Assembly (NCBI RefSeq): GCF_007565055.1
Contig: NC_044554.1
Span: forward strand, 139,437,463-139,501,462
Length of the DNA: 64,000 nt
Reading direction: 5' to 3'
Origin: Rhinopithecus roxellana
Lineage: Eukaryota > Chordata > Mammalia > Primates > Cercopithecidae
Shown: positions 47,593 to 58,427 of the stretch, one piece after another
Layout: every line of letters starts with the position of its first letter
Position numbering within the stretch: position 1 is the first letter of the stretch
Position numbers and translations under genes: made by a program
The notes under the pieces: model-generated
Told to the model about the DNA's origin: nothing
Databases searched by the model: none
Seen by the model: only the letters and a program-made list of their open reading frames with translations

Positions 47593-48216
47593 AAGAAAAC
47601 TTAAACATAATATTAATAGTGATATGACTTGGCTGTGTCCCCACCCAAATCTCATCTTGAATTGTACTTTCCACAGTTCCCACAGGTTATGGGAGAAACC
47701 TGGTGAGATGTAATTGAATCATGAGGCAGGCCTTTCCTGTGCTGTTCTTGTGATAGTGAATAAGTTTCACAAGAGCTGATGGTTTTAAAAACAAGAGTTT
47801 CTCTGCACAAGCTCTCTCTCTTTGCCTGCCACTATCCACATAAGATGTGACTTGTTGCTCGTTGCCTTCCACCATATTGTGAGGCTTTCCCAGCCACATG
47901 GAACTGTGAGTTCTCCATTAAACCTCTTTCTTTTGTAAATTATCCAGTCTTGGGTAAGGTGTTATCAGTAGCATGAAAATGGACGAATACAAAAAGCATT
48001 AGTATTTTCCCCATACTTTAGACATTTATTTAATTATTCTGGAAGTAAATGTTGGTGGTAGCTATTGGAATTAAATTAAGCCTTGAGATATTGATATTAA
48101 CATGGGAAAGTCATGGTAGATTTTAGAAATCATGTTCAATTCCATGCTCACAAGGGGGTGCCAGGGTGCCTCTCTAGTGTAGGTTCTGTGGAATGCGGAA
48201 ATGCAGAGGAAATATC
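47593..48216 (-). repeat. Right arm of the 624-bp inverted repeat, inserted into an old L1
   Basis: Reverse-complement copy of 45,167-45,790. It interrupts an old L1 ORF2 that is continuous on both sides (47,582 and 48,216). The 8-mer CAGCATAT occurs at 47,575-47,582 and 48,216-48,223, flanking the insert like a short target duplication. Ten extra bases, GCTGAAACTT, separate the left 8-mer from the arm. Confidence 0.95.
47620..47991 (+). mobile_element. MST-type MaLR solo LTR (right arm copy)
   Basis: Same LTR as at 45,392-45,763 but on the plus strand, TGATATGACTTGGCTGTGTC to ACGAATACAA. It lacks its own target-site duplication here because it was copied together with its flanks. Confidence 0.85.
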
Positions 48217-48832
48217 AGCATATATATATATATATATGGAGAGAGAGAGACAGGATGGTTCAATATATACATATTGATCAATATAATACATAATGTTTAC
48301 AAAAGGAAGAAAAAAGTCATGAGTATATTAATTGTGGTAAAAGAAGAATTTGAAAAATTCAACTATCTTCCATGATAAAAAACACTCAGCAAAGTAGGAA
48401 TAGAAGAAAACTATCTCATAGTTTATAAACTATGAGAATAAAAGGCATGTACGAAAAATACACAGTGAATAACATAACGGTGAAAGACTGTAAGCTTTTC
48501 CTCAAAGAAAAAAAAAAAGCAAGAATGCCCACTTTCATCATTCTTATTCAACATAGTATTGGAAGTTCTAGGCAAAGCAGTTAGGTAAGAAAAAGAAATA
48601 AAACTATCCCAAATTTAAAAGACAGTAGTGAAAGTATCTCTGTTCACAGATGACATGATCCCATATGTTGAAAACCCTGAAGATTCCACAATAAAAACTG
48701 TTAGAACTAATAAGTGAATTCAGCAAAGTGGCAGGACATCAAATGAACTCATAAAGTAAGTTGCATTTCTATACACTAACACTAAACAATCTGAAAAAGC
48801 AAATATAAAAACAATTCAATTTACCATAGCAT

Positions 48833-48833
<1 letters not shown>

Positions 48834-48881
<48 letters not shown>
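48834..48881 (+). repeat. (A)48 homopolymer inside L1 ORF2
   Basis: A run of 48 A at a place where L1 ORF2 normally has a short A-run before 'ACCTAGGAATACA'-like sequence. It is not a tail, since ORF2 continues on both sides. Confidence 0.95.
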
Positions 48882-48884
<3 letters not shown>

Positions 48885-50255
48885 AGAACTAACTTAACCA
48901 AGAAGTGAAATATTTTACAATTAAAACTACAAAACATTGCAGAAAGAAATTAAATACATAAGTTCATGGCAACATTTCTCATGTTCAAGGATTGGAAGAC
49001 TTAATATTATTAAGCTATCCATATTATCTAAAGTAATCTACAAAATAATGTAATCCCTATCAAAATCCCAATGACTTTTTTTTGTAGAAATAGAAAAACC
49101 TATCCTAAAATTCACATGGAATCCCAAGGGACTCCAAATAGCTGAAACAGTCTTTAAAAAGAACAAGACTGGAGGGCTCATACTTCCTGATTTTAAAATT
49201 TAACTGCAAAGTTAACCAAACTGTGGTACTGGCATAAAAATAAACATATATACCAGTGATACAGAACAAAACTGTGGTACAAGCATAAACACAGAAATAC
49301 CAATGAAATAGAATAGAAAGCATACAAATAAATGCTTACATATATGGTCAAATGATTTTTGACAAGAGTGACAAGATCATTCAATGGAGAAAGGAGAGAT
49401 ATTTCAACATATGGTGGTTAGAAAACTGGACTGCCACATGTAAAATAAGTTAGACTCTTACCTAACATCATATACAAAAAATAACTCAAACTGAATCAAA
49501 GATCTACCTTTAAGGCCTCAAACTATGCAACTCTTAGAAGAAGACGTAGGACAAAAACTTTAGAACACTGGATTTTGCAATGATTTATTAGAAGTGACAC
49601 CAAAGTCACAGGCAACTAAACACAAAATAGACAACTTGAACTCCATAAAAACTTCAAAAATTTGTACACTAAAAGATAATGTCAACCGAATAAAAAAAAA
49701 AGCAACCCATGGAATAAGAGGAAATATTTGAAAAGGATATATCTGATAAGGGATTGATATCCAGAATATATAGAGAACACCTAAAACTCAACAAAAAAAG
49801 AACAACCTGATTCAAAAATGGAAAAAAGCTTGAATAGACCTTTCTCCAAAAAAGATACACAAATAACAAATAAGCACATGAAAAGATGCTCAACATCACT
49901 AATTATTAGAGCAATGCATATCAAAGCTTCAAAGAGATATCACCTCATATTCTTGATGACTACCATCAAAACAAACAAACAAACAAACAAAAACAGAAAA
50001 TAACAAGGGTTACCAAAATGTGGAGAAACTGGAACCCTTGAGAACTGTTAGTGGGAATGTAAAGTCACTGTAGAAAACAATAGGGTCATTCCTCAAAATA
50101 TTAAAAATAAAATTACTATATGATCCAGTGATTCCACTTCTAAGTACATACCCAAAATAATTGAAAGCAGGGACTTGAAGAGATATATGTAGACCCATAT
50201 ATTACAGTAGCTAAAATGTGAAAGTCGCCCCCAGGTATTTATTTAAAAATAAGTG

Positions 50256-50554
50256 GGCTGGGCGTGGTGGCTCATACCTGTAATACCAGCACTTCGGGAG
50301 ACTGAGGCGGGTGGATCACAGGGTCAGGACGTTGAGACCATCCTGGCTAACATGGTGAAACCCTGTCTCTGCTAAAAATACAAAAAATTAGCCGGGTGTT
50401 GTGGTGGGCGCCTGTAGTCCCAGCTGCTCAGGAGGCTGAGGTAGGAGAATGGCAAGAACACGGGAGGTGGAGCTTGCAGTGAGCTGAGATCACGCGATTG
50501 CACTTCCGCCTGGGCAACAGAGTGAGACTCTGTCTCAAAAAAAAAAAAAAAAAA
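50256..50554 (+). mobile_element. AluY element
   Basis: GGCTGGGCGTGGTGGCTCAT through 'GGAGCTTGCAGTGAGCTGAG' and a poly-A of 17 to 18 A. The AluY-diagnostic 'GGAGCTTGCAGTGAGC' is present, with moderate divergence. It is inserted in the 3' part of an old L1. Confidence 0.94.
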
Positions 50555-50985
50555 GGAAGAGTGTATATACAAAATGTGGTATATACATTATACAATGGAA
50601 TATAATTCTAAAATTTAAAAAAGAAAGAACATTTTGATATGCTATTACATGGATAAAACTTAAGGCCATTGTGCTAAGTGAAATAAGCTAGTCAGAAAAA
50701 GACACATACTGTGTGATTTTATTTACATGATGTACGTACAGTCATTAAAATTATAAAGACAGAAAGTAGAATGATGATTGCCAGGGGCTGAGAGGAGAGG
50801 AAAATGAGTTATTATAGGTATAGAGTTTCAGTTTTACCAGATGAAAAGGGTTATGGAGAAGAATGGTAGTGCTGATTGCACAACATTACGAATGTACTTA
50901 ATACCACCGAACTGTACATTTAACAATAGTTAAGATGTTAAATTTTATGTTACGTGTGTTTTACTACAATAAAAAAATTAAAAAC

Positions 50986-51169
50986 AACATAAGTTAGAGG
51001 TTCTCAGGGCAGAGAGTGGAGCAGAAGTGGACTACAAAAAGGCACAGTGATCGATGTGTTCTAGATCTTTATTTTGATGGCACTTACAAACTATGTGTGT
51101 TTGTCAAATTGTGCATTAAAAAGAGTGAATTTACACTTTTTTTCTGAGAAATCCACCGCAAAAGATCAT
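50986..51169. other. Unassigned DNA
   Basis: Short stretch between two old L1 elements. Confidence 0.4.
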
Positions 51170-51882
51170 CACCAAGGCACATAGTCATCAGGTTATTTAA
51201 AATGAAGACAAAAGCAAAACCTTAAGAGCTGTAAGGCAAAAGCATCAGGCAACCTACAAAGGAAAATCTATCAGATTAACAGCAGATTTCAGGGCAGAAA
51301 CCCTACAAGCCAGAGGGATTGGGGTCCTATCTTTAACCTTTTCAAACAAAATAATGCCAGTCAAGAGTTTTTTTTTATCCATTGAGACTAAGCTTCATAA
51401 ATTAAGGAGAGATAAAGTCTTTTTCAAATAAATGCTGAGAATTTGCCACTATGAAGCCAGCACTACAAGAAGTGCTAAAGGGAGTTCTAAATATTAAAAT
51501 GAAACCTCAAAACATGCTACAATAGAATGCATAAATCTCACAGGGCCTATAAAACAATAATACAATTTAAAAAAAAAAAAAAAAAACAAGGTATTCAGGC
51601 AACTACTAACATGATGAATGCAATGGTACCTCACATCTCAATATTACTGTTGAATGTAAATGACCTAAATGCTTCACTTAAAAGATAGAGAATAGCAGAA
51701 TGAATAAAAATCCACCAACCAAGTATCTGCTGTCTTTAGGAGACTTACCTAAAACATAAGGACTCACGTAAACGTAAGGTAAAGAGGTAGAAAAAGATAT
51801 TCCATGCAAATGGAAACCAAAAGCAAGCAGGAGTAGCTATTCTTATATCAGACAAAAAAGACTTTAAAGCAACAACCAAAAA

Positions 51883-53157
51883 AGAGCCCGCATTGCCAAG
51901 ACAATCCTAAGTCAAAAGAACAAAACTGGAGGCATCACGCTACCTGACTTCAAACTATACTACAAGGCTACAGTAACCAAAACAGCATGGTACTGGTACC
52001 AAAACAGAGATATAGACCAATGGAACAGAACAGAGTCCTCAGAAATAATACCACACATCTACAGCCATCTGATCTTTGACAAACCTGAGAGAAACAAGAA
52101 ATGGGGAAAGGATTCCCTATTTAATAAATGGTGCTGGGAAAATTGGCTAGCCATAAGTAGAAAGCTGAAACTGGATCCTTTCCTTATTCCTTATACGAAG
52201 ATTAATTCAAGATGGATTAGAGACTTAAATGTTAGACCTAATACCATAAAAACCATAGAAGAAAACCTAGGTAGTTCCATTCAGGACATAGGCATGGGCA
52301 AGGACTTCATGTCTAAAACACCAAAAGCAACGGCAGCAAAAGCCAAAATTGACAAATGGGATCTAATTAAACTAAAGAGCTTCTGCACAGCAAAAGAAAC
52401 TAACATCAGAGTGAACAGGCAACCTACAGAATGGGAGAAAATTTTTGCAATCTACTCTTCTGACAAAGGGCTAATATCCAGAACCTACAAAGAACTCAAA
52501 CAAATTTACAAGAACAAAAAAACAAACAACCCCATCAAAAAGTGGGCAAAGGATATGAACAGACATTTCTCAAAAGAAGACATTCATACAGCCAACAGAC
52601 ACATGAAAAAATGCTCATCATCACTGGCCATCAGAGAAATGCAAATCAAAACCACAATGAGATACCATCTCACACCAGTTAGAATGGCAATCATTAAAAA
52701 GTCAAGAAACAACAGGTGCTGGAGAGGATGTGGAGAAATAGGAACACTTTTACACTGTTGGTGGGATTGTAAACTAGTTCAACCATTATGGAAAACAGTA
52801 TGGCGATTCCTCAAGGATCTAGAACTACATGTACCATATGACCCAGCCATCCCATTACTGGGTATATACCCAAAGGATCATAAATCATGCTGCTATAAAG
52901 ACACATGCACACATATGTTTATTGCAGCACTATTCACAATAGCAAAGACTTGGAATCAACCCAAATGTCCATCAGTGACAGACTGGATTAAGAAAATGTG
53001 GCACATATACACCATGGAATACTATGCAGCCATAAAAATGGATGAGTTTGTGTCCTTTGTAGGGACATGGATGCAGCTGGAAACCATCATTCTTAGCAAA
53101 CTATCACAAGAAGAGAAAACCAAACACCGCATGTTCTCACTCATAGGTGGGAACTGA
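51883..53157 (+). pseudogene. LINE-1 ORF2 C-terminal fragment, open for about 424 codons
   Basis: Open from the truncation point ('RARIAKTILSQKNKTGGI') to the normal ORF2 stop at 53,155-53,157, with the first ATG only at 52,294. It carries the end of the reverse transcriptase thumb, 'WYWYQNRDIDQWNRTE', the 'KWCWENWLAISRKLKLDP' region that is missing from the inverted L1 at 41.5 kb, and the cysteine-rich 'RCWRGCGEIGTLLHCWWDC'. The catalytic core and the endonuclease are absent. Close similarity to 42,931-43,920 puts both in the same subfamily. Confidence 0.95.
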
Positions 53158-53210
53158 ACAATGAGATCACTTGGACTCGGGAAGGGGAATATCACACACT
53201 GGGGCCTATC

Positions 53211-53236
53211 ATGGGGAGCGGGGAGGAGGGAGGGAT
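53211..53236 (+). other. G-rich tract in the L1 3'UTR
   Basis: GGGGAGCGGGGAGGAGGGAG: four G-runs of at least three, a potential quadruplex, at the same place as in the L1 at 44.0 kb. Confidence 0.65.
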
Positions 53237-53560
53237 TGCACTGGGAGTTATACCTGATGTAAATGACGAGTTGATGGGTGCTGACGAGTTGATGGGTGCA
53301 GCACACCAACATGGCACAAGTATACATATGTAACAAACCTGCACGTTATGCACATGTATCCTAGAACTTAAAGTATAATAATAATAATAATAATAAAGAC
53401 AAAGTGGGTCATTATAAAATGATAAAAGGATTAGTCCAAGTCCAACCGGGAAATAACACAATCCTAAACATATATGCACTTAATACGGGAGTTCTCAAAT
53501 TTATAAAACAATTTCTATAGATGTGAGGAATAAGATAGACAGCAATACAATCTTTAAATC

Positions 53561-55390
53561 ATGTATCAATAACTCTGACTTTAGTTTTTTTCAGAAAAAC
53601 CTTCAAATGAAGAAAAATAATTACTTTGACCACTCTATAAAATTACAACCTGATAACTTGCTGCCTCCACTGTCATACAGCATTCTCAATCCACCTTCCT
53701 CAGCTTCTTGTTTTACCATGACAGGTATTATTCTCCATTTTATTAAATTATTTCTTTATGTATCATTTTTATTGTTTATTGCCTACCTTGCCCCATGTAC
53801 TAAAAATCCACAAAGGAATAAATTTTTGTCTATTTTTGTTGACTGACTAATCCAAGAAATCATAATGGTGCCTTTAGCATAGTAAATATTCCAATAAATA
53901 TTCATTCATTAATAAATTAATGTGCAGAATAAAATTATGTTGGATAAAATCAGACTTATTTTCAGCTGAAAGTAAAAAAAAAAAAAAACACAAATCTTAT
54001 CTAGACTATTTTTAAAAATGGAGAATCATTTGTTCATACAACAAAAAAATCCACAATAGGCTCTGCTCCATGTACAGATTAAGGAGAACTTTAAAAGCTG
54101 ATACCAGGCTCTGTTTCTTCCATCAATCTTCATCCCCTTTTTCCTTCATTTCTCATAGTCATAAGATGGCTACAATAACACCTCACAACTTTCCAGATTG
54201 ATCCATTGTGAAAGAAAAAGTGCTTCTTTCCAGATGCTCAGAAGTCCCAGGATCAGTTGTGATTTGGGCTTACTCCAGCCCCTTGGGGCCTGGATGGTAG
54301 AATATGTTGAAGGACAGAGGCCTTGGCCACATACCCTGCATGACAGGTCAGCAGCATCCAAAGTGTAGAAGTTAAGAGTGGTGCTTTAGAGTCTTGTACA
54401 TTTCAAATGTTTTAAATGAAGTCATAGTTAAGAACATATGATATAAAAATCCCCTTCTTAGTTATAACAAAGCAGATTATTTCAGAGATTGAGCAGAAAT
54501 AACTTTGGAGAAGGGTATGTAAATAGGGTGTCCTCAGCCAACCACAATCTACCATACCTGGTGGTCTCACTTTTGATCCATAATGTCATCATGTACATGT
54601 GATTGCAAAGCATTATACATACATTATCAAAATGCAAAGGAAATTGTAGAACATAAAATTAACCATTGTGAAACAAATAAAAAAATCTATCCAGCCCAGA
54701 AACCTGCTTGAGTATACAAATGAGAATTTTAATGGACTGTTTTTTGCATTCCAAAGTATAAATATATGTTCTCAAATATACTGGCTTATATTTATTTCCA
54801 TCAAGCACTAAGACCTTCTTATAATTGTCAATGTAGTGTTTATTAAAATAATTCTTAATTTAATCATTTAAATATACCCTAAATACTTGGTAAAAATACG
54901 TATGTATAAATAAAACATGTTAAACTTTCCCCAATTCACATTTAGTTCATTTACTATGTTCATCTTTCCTAATGAAGACCTCAAACCATTTTTGAAATAA
55001 AGCAAGATTAAACAAATAGCATGGACAATACTAAATTTCCTATAAGATTCCCCATTCCTTTTGTCCCTTCTGAATGTTTACAAGTAAGTGTGCATGCACA
55101 GTTGGAATTTCACCTAATGGTATTCTATTTTAAGTTTATGTAATATGAAACAGATTGCATCTAAATATATAGAGCAGTTCTATTTTCTTTAGTTTATCTT
55201 TAAAACTATCAATCAAATTAGTCCTATAGATCAATTTATTTATCTTAAAGTACTATCATTTGTCAGCTAAAGAGTTTTTTCCTATATAATTATCACATTA
55301 TAATCAGTTAAATGAGTATTAATTATTTTGGCATTATCTCCCACAGAGTGAACACTTAAATAGAAGCCTCTGTTAAAACTTACTGCTCTT
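53561..55390. other. Unassigned DNA
   Basis: AT-rich. Open frames at 53,523-53,846 plus and 54,170-54,361 minus show no recognised domain. Confidence 0.45.
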
Positions 55391-55501
55391 GTCAAAAGTT
55401 CTCTGTATATATCAGTCATAGCACATTAGCCTTGGAAGGGACACACAGTCAAAGTTCTGTGTATATCAGTCATAGTACATTAGCCTTAGAAGGGACCCAC
55501 A
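55391..55501 (+). repeat. Tandem duplication of about 55 bp
   Basis: Unit 1 at 55,391-55,447 and unit 2 at 55,448-55,501 both read GTCAAA(A)GTTCT.TGTATAT...CAGTCATAG.ACATTAGCCTT and end GGGAC.CACA, with a 2- to 3-base length difference and a few substitutions. Confidence 0.92.
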
Positions 55502-55947
55502 GATCATTTAATTAGAAATTATTCATTTGACAGATAAGGTATACTCACCTCTGACAGAACTACCACTAGAAATGAATGCTCGTAAACCAATGCTGTTTTC
55601 CAATTACCCATATTTTCTTCTATTCTTATGCTCTATCACTTTATAAATAAGTGTAATATCTGTACAGTATGCTGAATTCCCTGTTAAATTTGGTTAGTAA
55701 TGTAAAAACAAAAGTTTCTACTTGATTGATATATAATTTAATACAACTGAGGATTTTTCTCAGCCTAAATCAAACGTTTTAATGGGACATTCTTCCTGGT
55801 ACATAACATTGGACATCCACTTGCCTTAAAATCTCACCCAGTTATTACTGGGAGTCCCTAAGGTGTCACATAAAGGTTGTTAAGAGTTTGAATACAACAA
55901 GATGTGAATATGCCAATGTGAAGACCACTATGCTAAATTACCCCCAA

Positions 55948-55982
<35 letters not shown>

Positions 55983-56129
55983 ATATACTTCCCCACTTTG
56001 CCATATTATCAGGAAATTTAAAAATTTTGGTTAAATATTGAAAATTCCTTTTGTTATGCCTGTGTAAACATTACACACCCAAGTAGCATATTGTGATGAT
56101 ACTTTCTTTTTGGTACTAATTTACTTGAG
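55502..56129. other. Unassigned DNA with a (CA)n run
   Basis: (CA)n interrupted by TATA at about 55,947-55,982. Nothing else seen. Confidence 0.45.
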
Positions 56130-57403
56130 ACATGATTTTTTAAAAATACTTTTTAATTGAAGAATAATAGACATAGAAAGAAATGTAAATTGCATTTATC
56201 TCAGTAATTTTTTTTTACTAGGTGAATGCACTTGAAAACACAGAATTTAAGTCAAGAATTATAATATTACTAGTATGCAAGAAAACACCTCAGTCTTGCT
56301 CCCAGTCATTACTACCTTGGAAGTGGTAATTGTCATCCTGAATTCTAACACCATTAATTAATTTGCCGTTTTTTTAACTTTACACAAATAGATTTATATA
56401 ATTATTGTTTTGTCTCTGGCTTTTTTCACTCGACATTAGCTGTGTGAAATTCATATGCTGTATAGCATTTCATCATATGCATATACCACAATTTATTCAC
56501 TCCATTGTTGATGAGTATGTGAGTCGTTTCCAGCTTTTGGCTATAAGCAAATAATGCTCCTTGGTTACGCAGCCAGGATGAAAGTTGCTGGAGAAACAGA
56601 GTTCGTTGAATGCTTGGTTTTAGAAACATTATCAAATAGATTTTCAAATGGCTGCAACAGTTTATCTATTTATCTATTTATTTACTTTAATAAATAATAA
56701 TTGCAAATATTTTATGGGATAAAATGTGATGTTATGATGCATGTATATATTGTAGAAGATTAAAGCAAGATAATTAGCATATCCATCACCTCACCTACTT
56801 ATACTTTCTAGTGAGAACATTTTAAATCGACTCCTTTAGCAATTTGGAAATATGTACTACATTATTATTAACTATAGTCATCATGCTGTGTAAATAAATC
56901 ACTGGAACTTATTCCCCCCATCCAACTGAAACTTCCTACACTTTGACTAATATCTCCCCTTTCCTGTCCTCCTCCCCACAGTTTTCTTCCCACACAATCT
57001 ATACTCTAGTCCCTGGGCACCACCATTCTACTGTCTACTTCTAAAAGTTCCAATCTTTTTGATTCCACATATAGGTGAAATCATGCAGTAATTGTCTTTC
57101 TGGGCCTGACTTATTTCATTTAGCATAATGTTCTTGAGATTCATACATGTTTTAAATGACAAATTTTTCTTCCTTTTAAATGCTGAGTAGTATTCCATTG
57201 TGTATATGTGCCACATTTTCTTTATCCATTCATCCATTGATGGGCACTTGTGTTGTTTCCATATCTTGGCTGCAGCAATGTAGATTTCATTTAGCAACAT
57301 ATGATAGTTTTAATTTTCTCTATACACTGACCAACAATTACTGGTATTTTCCGTGTTTCTAATTTTATTCATTCTGGTACATTTATAGTTGTACCTAATT
57401 GTG
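56130..57403 (-). mobile_element. L1M LINE-1 pieces, 3'UTR and end of ORF2
   Basis: Two adjoining L1M-like segments in reverse complement: 56,130-56,560 (3'UTR-like, with 'GCATTTCATCATATGCATAT') and 56,690-57,403. The second ends in a recognisable ORF2 C-terminus on the minus strand (57,028-57,300, with 'MDEWIKKMWHIYTMEYYSAF'). The frame is not intact. Confidence 0.72.
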
Positions 57404-57846
57404 GTGTTGGTAGTGTTCTGTTTTGTTTTATGGAGTACTATATTTGATTCATTCAAAACAATAGAATAGAGTAAATCAAAGCTAACACTTGCATGCCCCA
57501 CAAAATTAAGAATTTAAATTACAAATTAAAACTGGAAAGAAATGTTACAGCTACTGCAACTATATAACTTGTCATTCAAAAGTAGACAATAGGCAGTAAG
57601 TTGCAATTAACCCAGACATTTATCACCCACAACTCCTAATTAGATCTTTTCTTACAACACCTCATAATGTAGTGCTTTGAATCTGGAAAAGTATAATATG
57701 TAAACCAACACTGAAGTTTTATAAAATTTCCTTAGAACGCATTGCAGTTAATTCTAGAAGTCACAGTTCTGAGTATTAGATCAATAGCAACAGAGAATTT
57801 ATAAAAAATACTTGTATTAGTTTTTCAGATAAATGTACTATACTTG
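57404..57846. other. Insertion of unknown origin inside an old L1
   Basis: L1 ORF2 sequence (minus) stops near 57,403 at 'CTAATTGTGG' and resumes near 57,847 at 'GGCTTTAATGTACATTTCCC'. Both junctions contain TTGTGG. The 443 bp between them have no poly-A, no LTR ends and no terminal repeats that I can see, and match no family I know. Confidence 0.5.
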
Positions 57847-58162
57847 TGGCTTTAATGTACATTTCCCTGATGACAAATTATTTTGAGCATATTTTCTTGT
57901 TTATTGGTTATTTAGAAAACCGTCTTTTATGGCATGCCAACTCTAGTGTTTTGGATTTGAACAAGCAAAATCCAAAATTGAATGCATTTTTTATATCTCT
58001 CTTTTTTTTAATGGCTGATCGCAACAAACACTTCTCTTTCTTTTTAATTTTAATAGCTTTTGGGTACAAGCGTTTTTTGATTACATGGTTGAATTATGTA
58101 GTGGTGAATTCTGATATTTTAGTGAACTCATCACCGGGTAGTGTACATTATGCCCAATATGT
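57847..58162. other. L1M continuation then unassigned DNA
   Basis: 57,847-57,925 continues the minus-strand L1M. 57,926-58,162 is unassigned. A 108-codon plus-strand frame (57,846-58,172) starts in the antisense L1 sequence and is treated as chance. Confidence 0.4.
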
Positions 58163-58427
58163 ATATTTTTAAATTATAGTTTAAGTTCTGGGATACATGT
58201 ACAGAACGTGCAGGTTTGTTGTATAGCTATAAACATGCCATGATGGTTTGCTGTACCCATCAACCCATCATCTACATTAGGTATCTCTCCTAATGCTATC
58301 CCTTCCCTAGCCCCCCACCCCCCAACAGGGTAGTGGTAGCTTGATGGGGATAGCATTGAATCTATAAATTACTTTGGGCAGTATGGTGTGTGATGTTCCC
58401 CTCCCTGTGTCCATGTGTTCTCATTGT

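Larger units (their letters stand above)
46800..50985 (+). mobile_element. Old L1M/L1PB-type LINE-1, ORF2 to 3'UTR, multiply interrupted
   Basis: 46,860-47,582 matches ORF2 between endonuclease and reverse transcriptase ('AACCTAGCAGAAGGAAGAAA', 'AACCCAAAAGTTGGTTCTTT', 'ACCCTGATACCAAAGCC'). After the inserted inverted-repeat arm it resumes at 48,216 with 'GACAGGATGGTTCAATATAT', goes through 'TGTTCACAGATGACATGATC' (the FADD-box region), and continues to the 3'UTR 'TGATTGCCAGGGGCTGAGAG' ending at about 50,985. An AluY sits at 50,256-50,554. Frames are destroyed. Confidence 0.82.
51878..53394 (+). mobile_element. Young 5'-truncated L1PA insertion
   Basis: Starts in ORF2 at 'AAAGAGCCCGCATTGCCAAG' and runs without inversion to 'CCTAGAACTTAAAGTATAAT' and an (AAT)n tail. 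It lies inside an older L1 of the same orientation. The host L1 would read 'AACAACC-AAAAAAG-ACAAAG', so the boundary is blurred by AAAAAAG microhomology and the target-site duplication cannot be fixed. Its 3'UTR has two perfect 18-bp units (53,265-53,300). Confidence 0.94.
51170..53560 (+). mobile_element. Old L1, end of ORF1 and start of ORF2, split by a young L1
   Basis: 'GGCAGAAACCCTACAAGCCA' (end of ORF1), 'CACTACAAGAAGTGCTAAAG' (inter-ORF region) and 'TCTGCTGTCTTTAGGAGACT', 'CAGGAGTAGCTATTCTTATA' (ORF2 endonuclease region) run to 51,877. After the young L1 the same ORF2 sequence continues at 53,395 with 'GGTCATTATAAAATGATAAA' and 'TATATGCACTTAATACGGGA', fading near 53,560. It is an internal fragment with no intact frame. 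Confidence 0.82.

Noticed and set aside
45484..47899. Two nearly identical 70-codon frames on opposite strands, suggesting a duplicated gene
   Set aside because: Both are translations of the MST LTR in the two inverted-repeat arms. The duplication is real but the frames are not genes.
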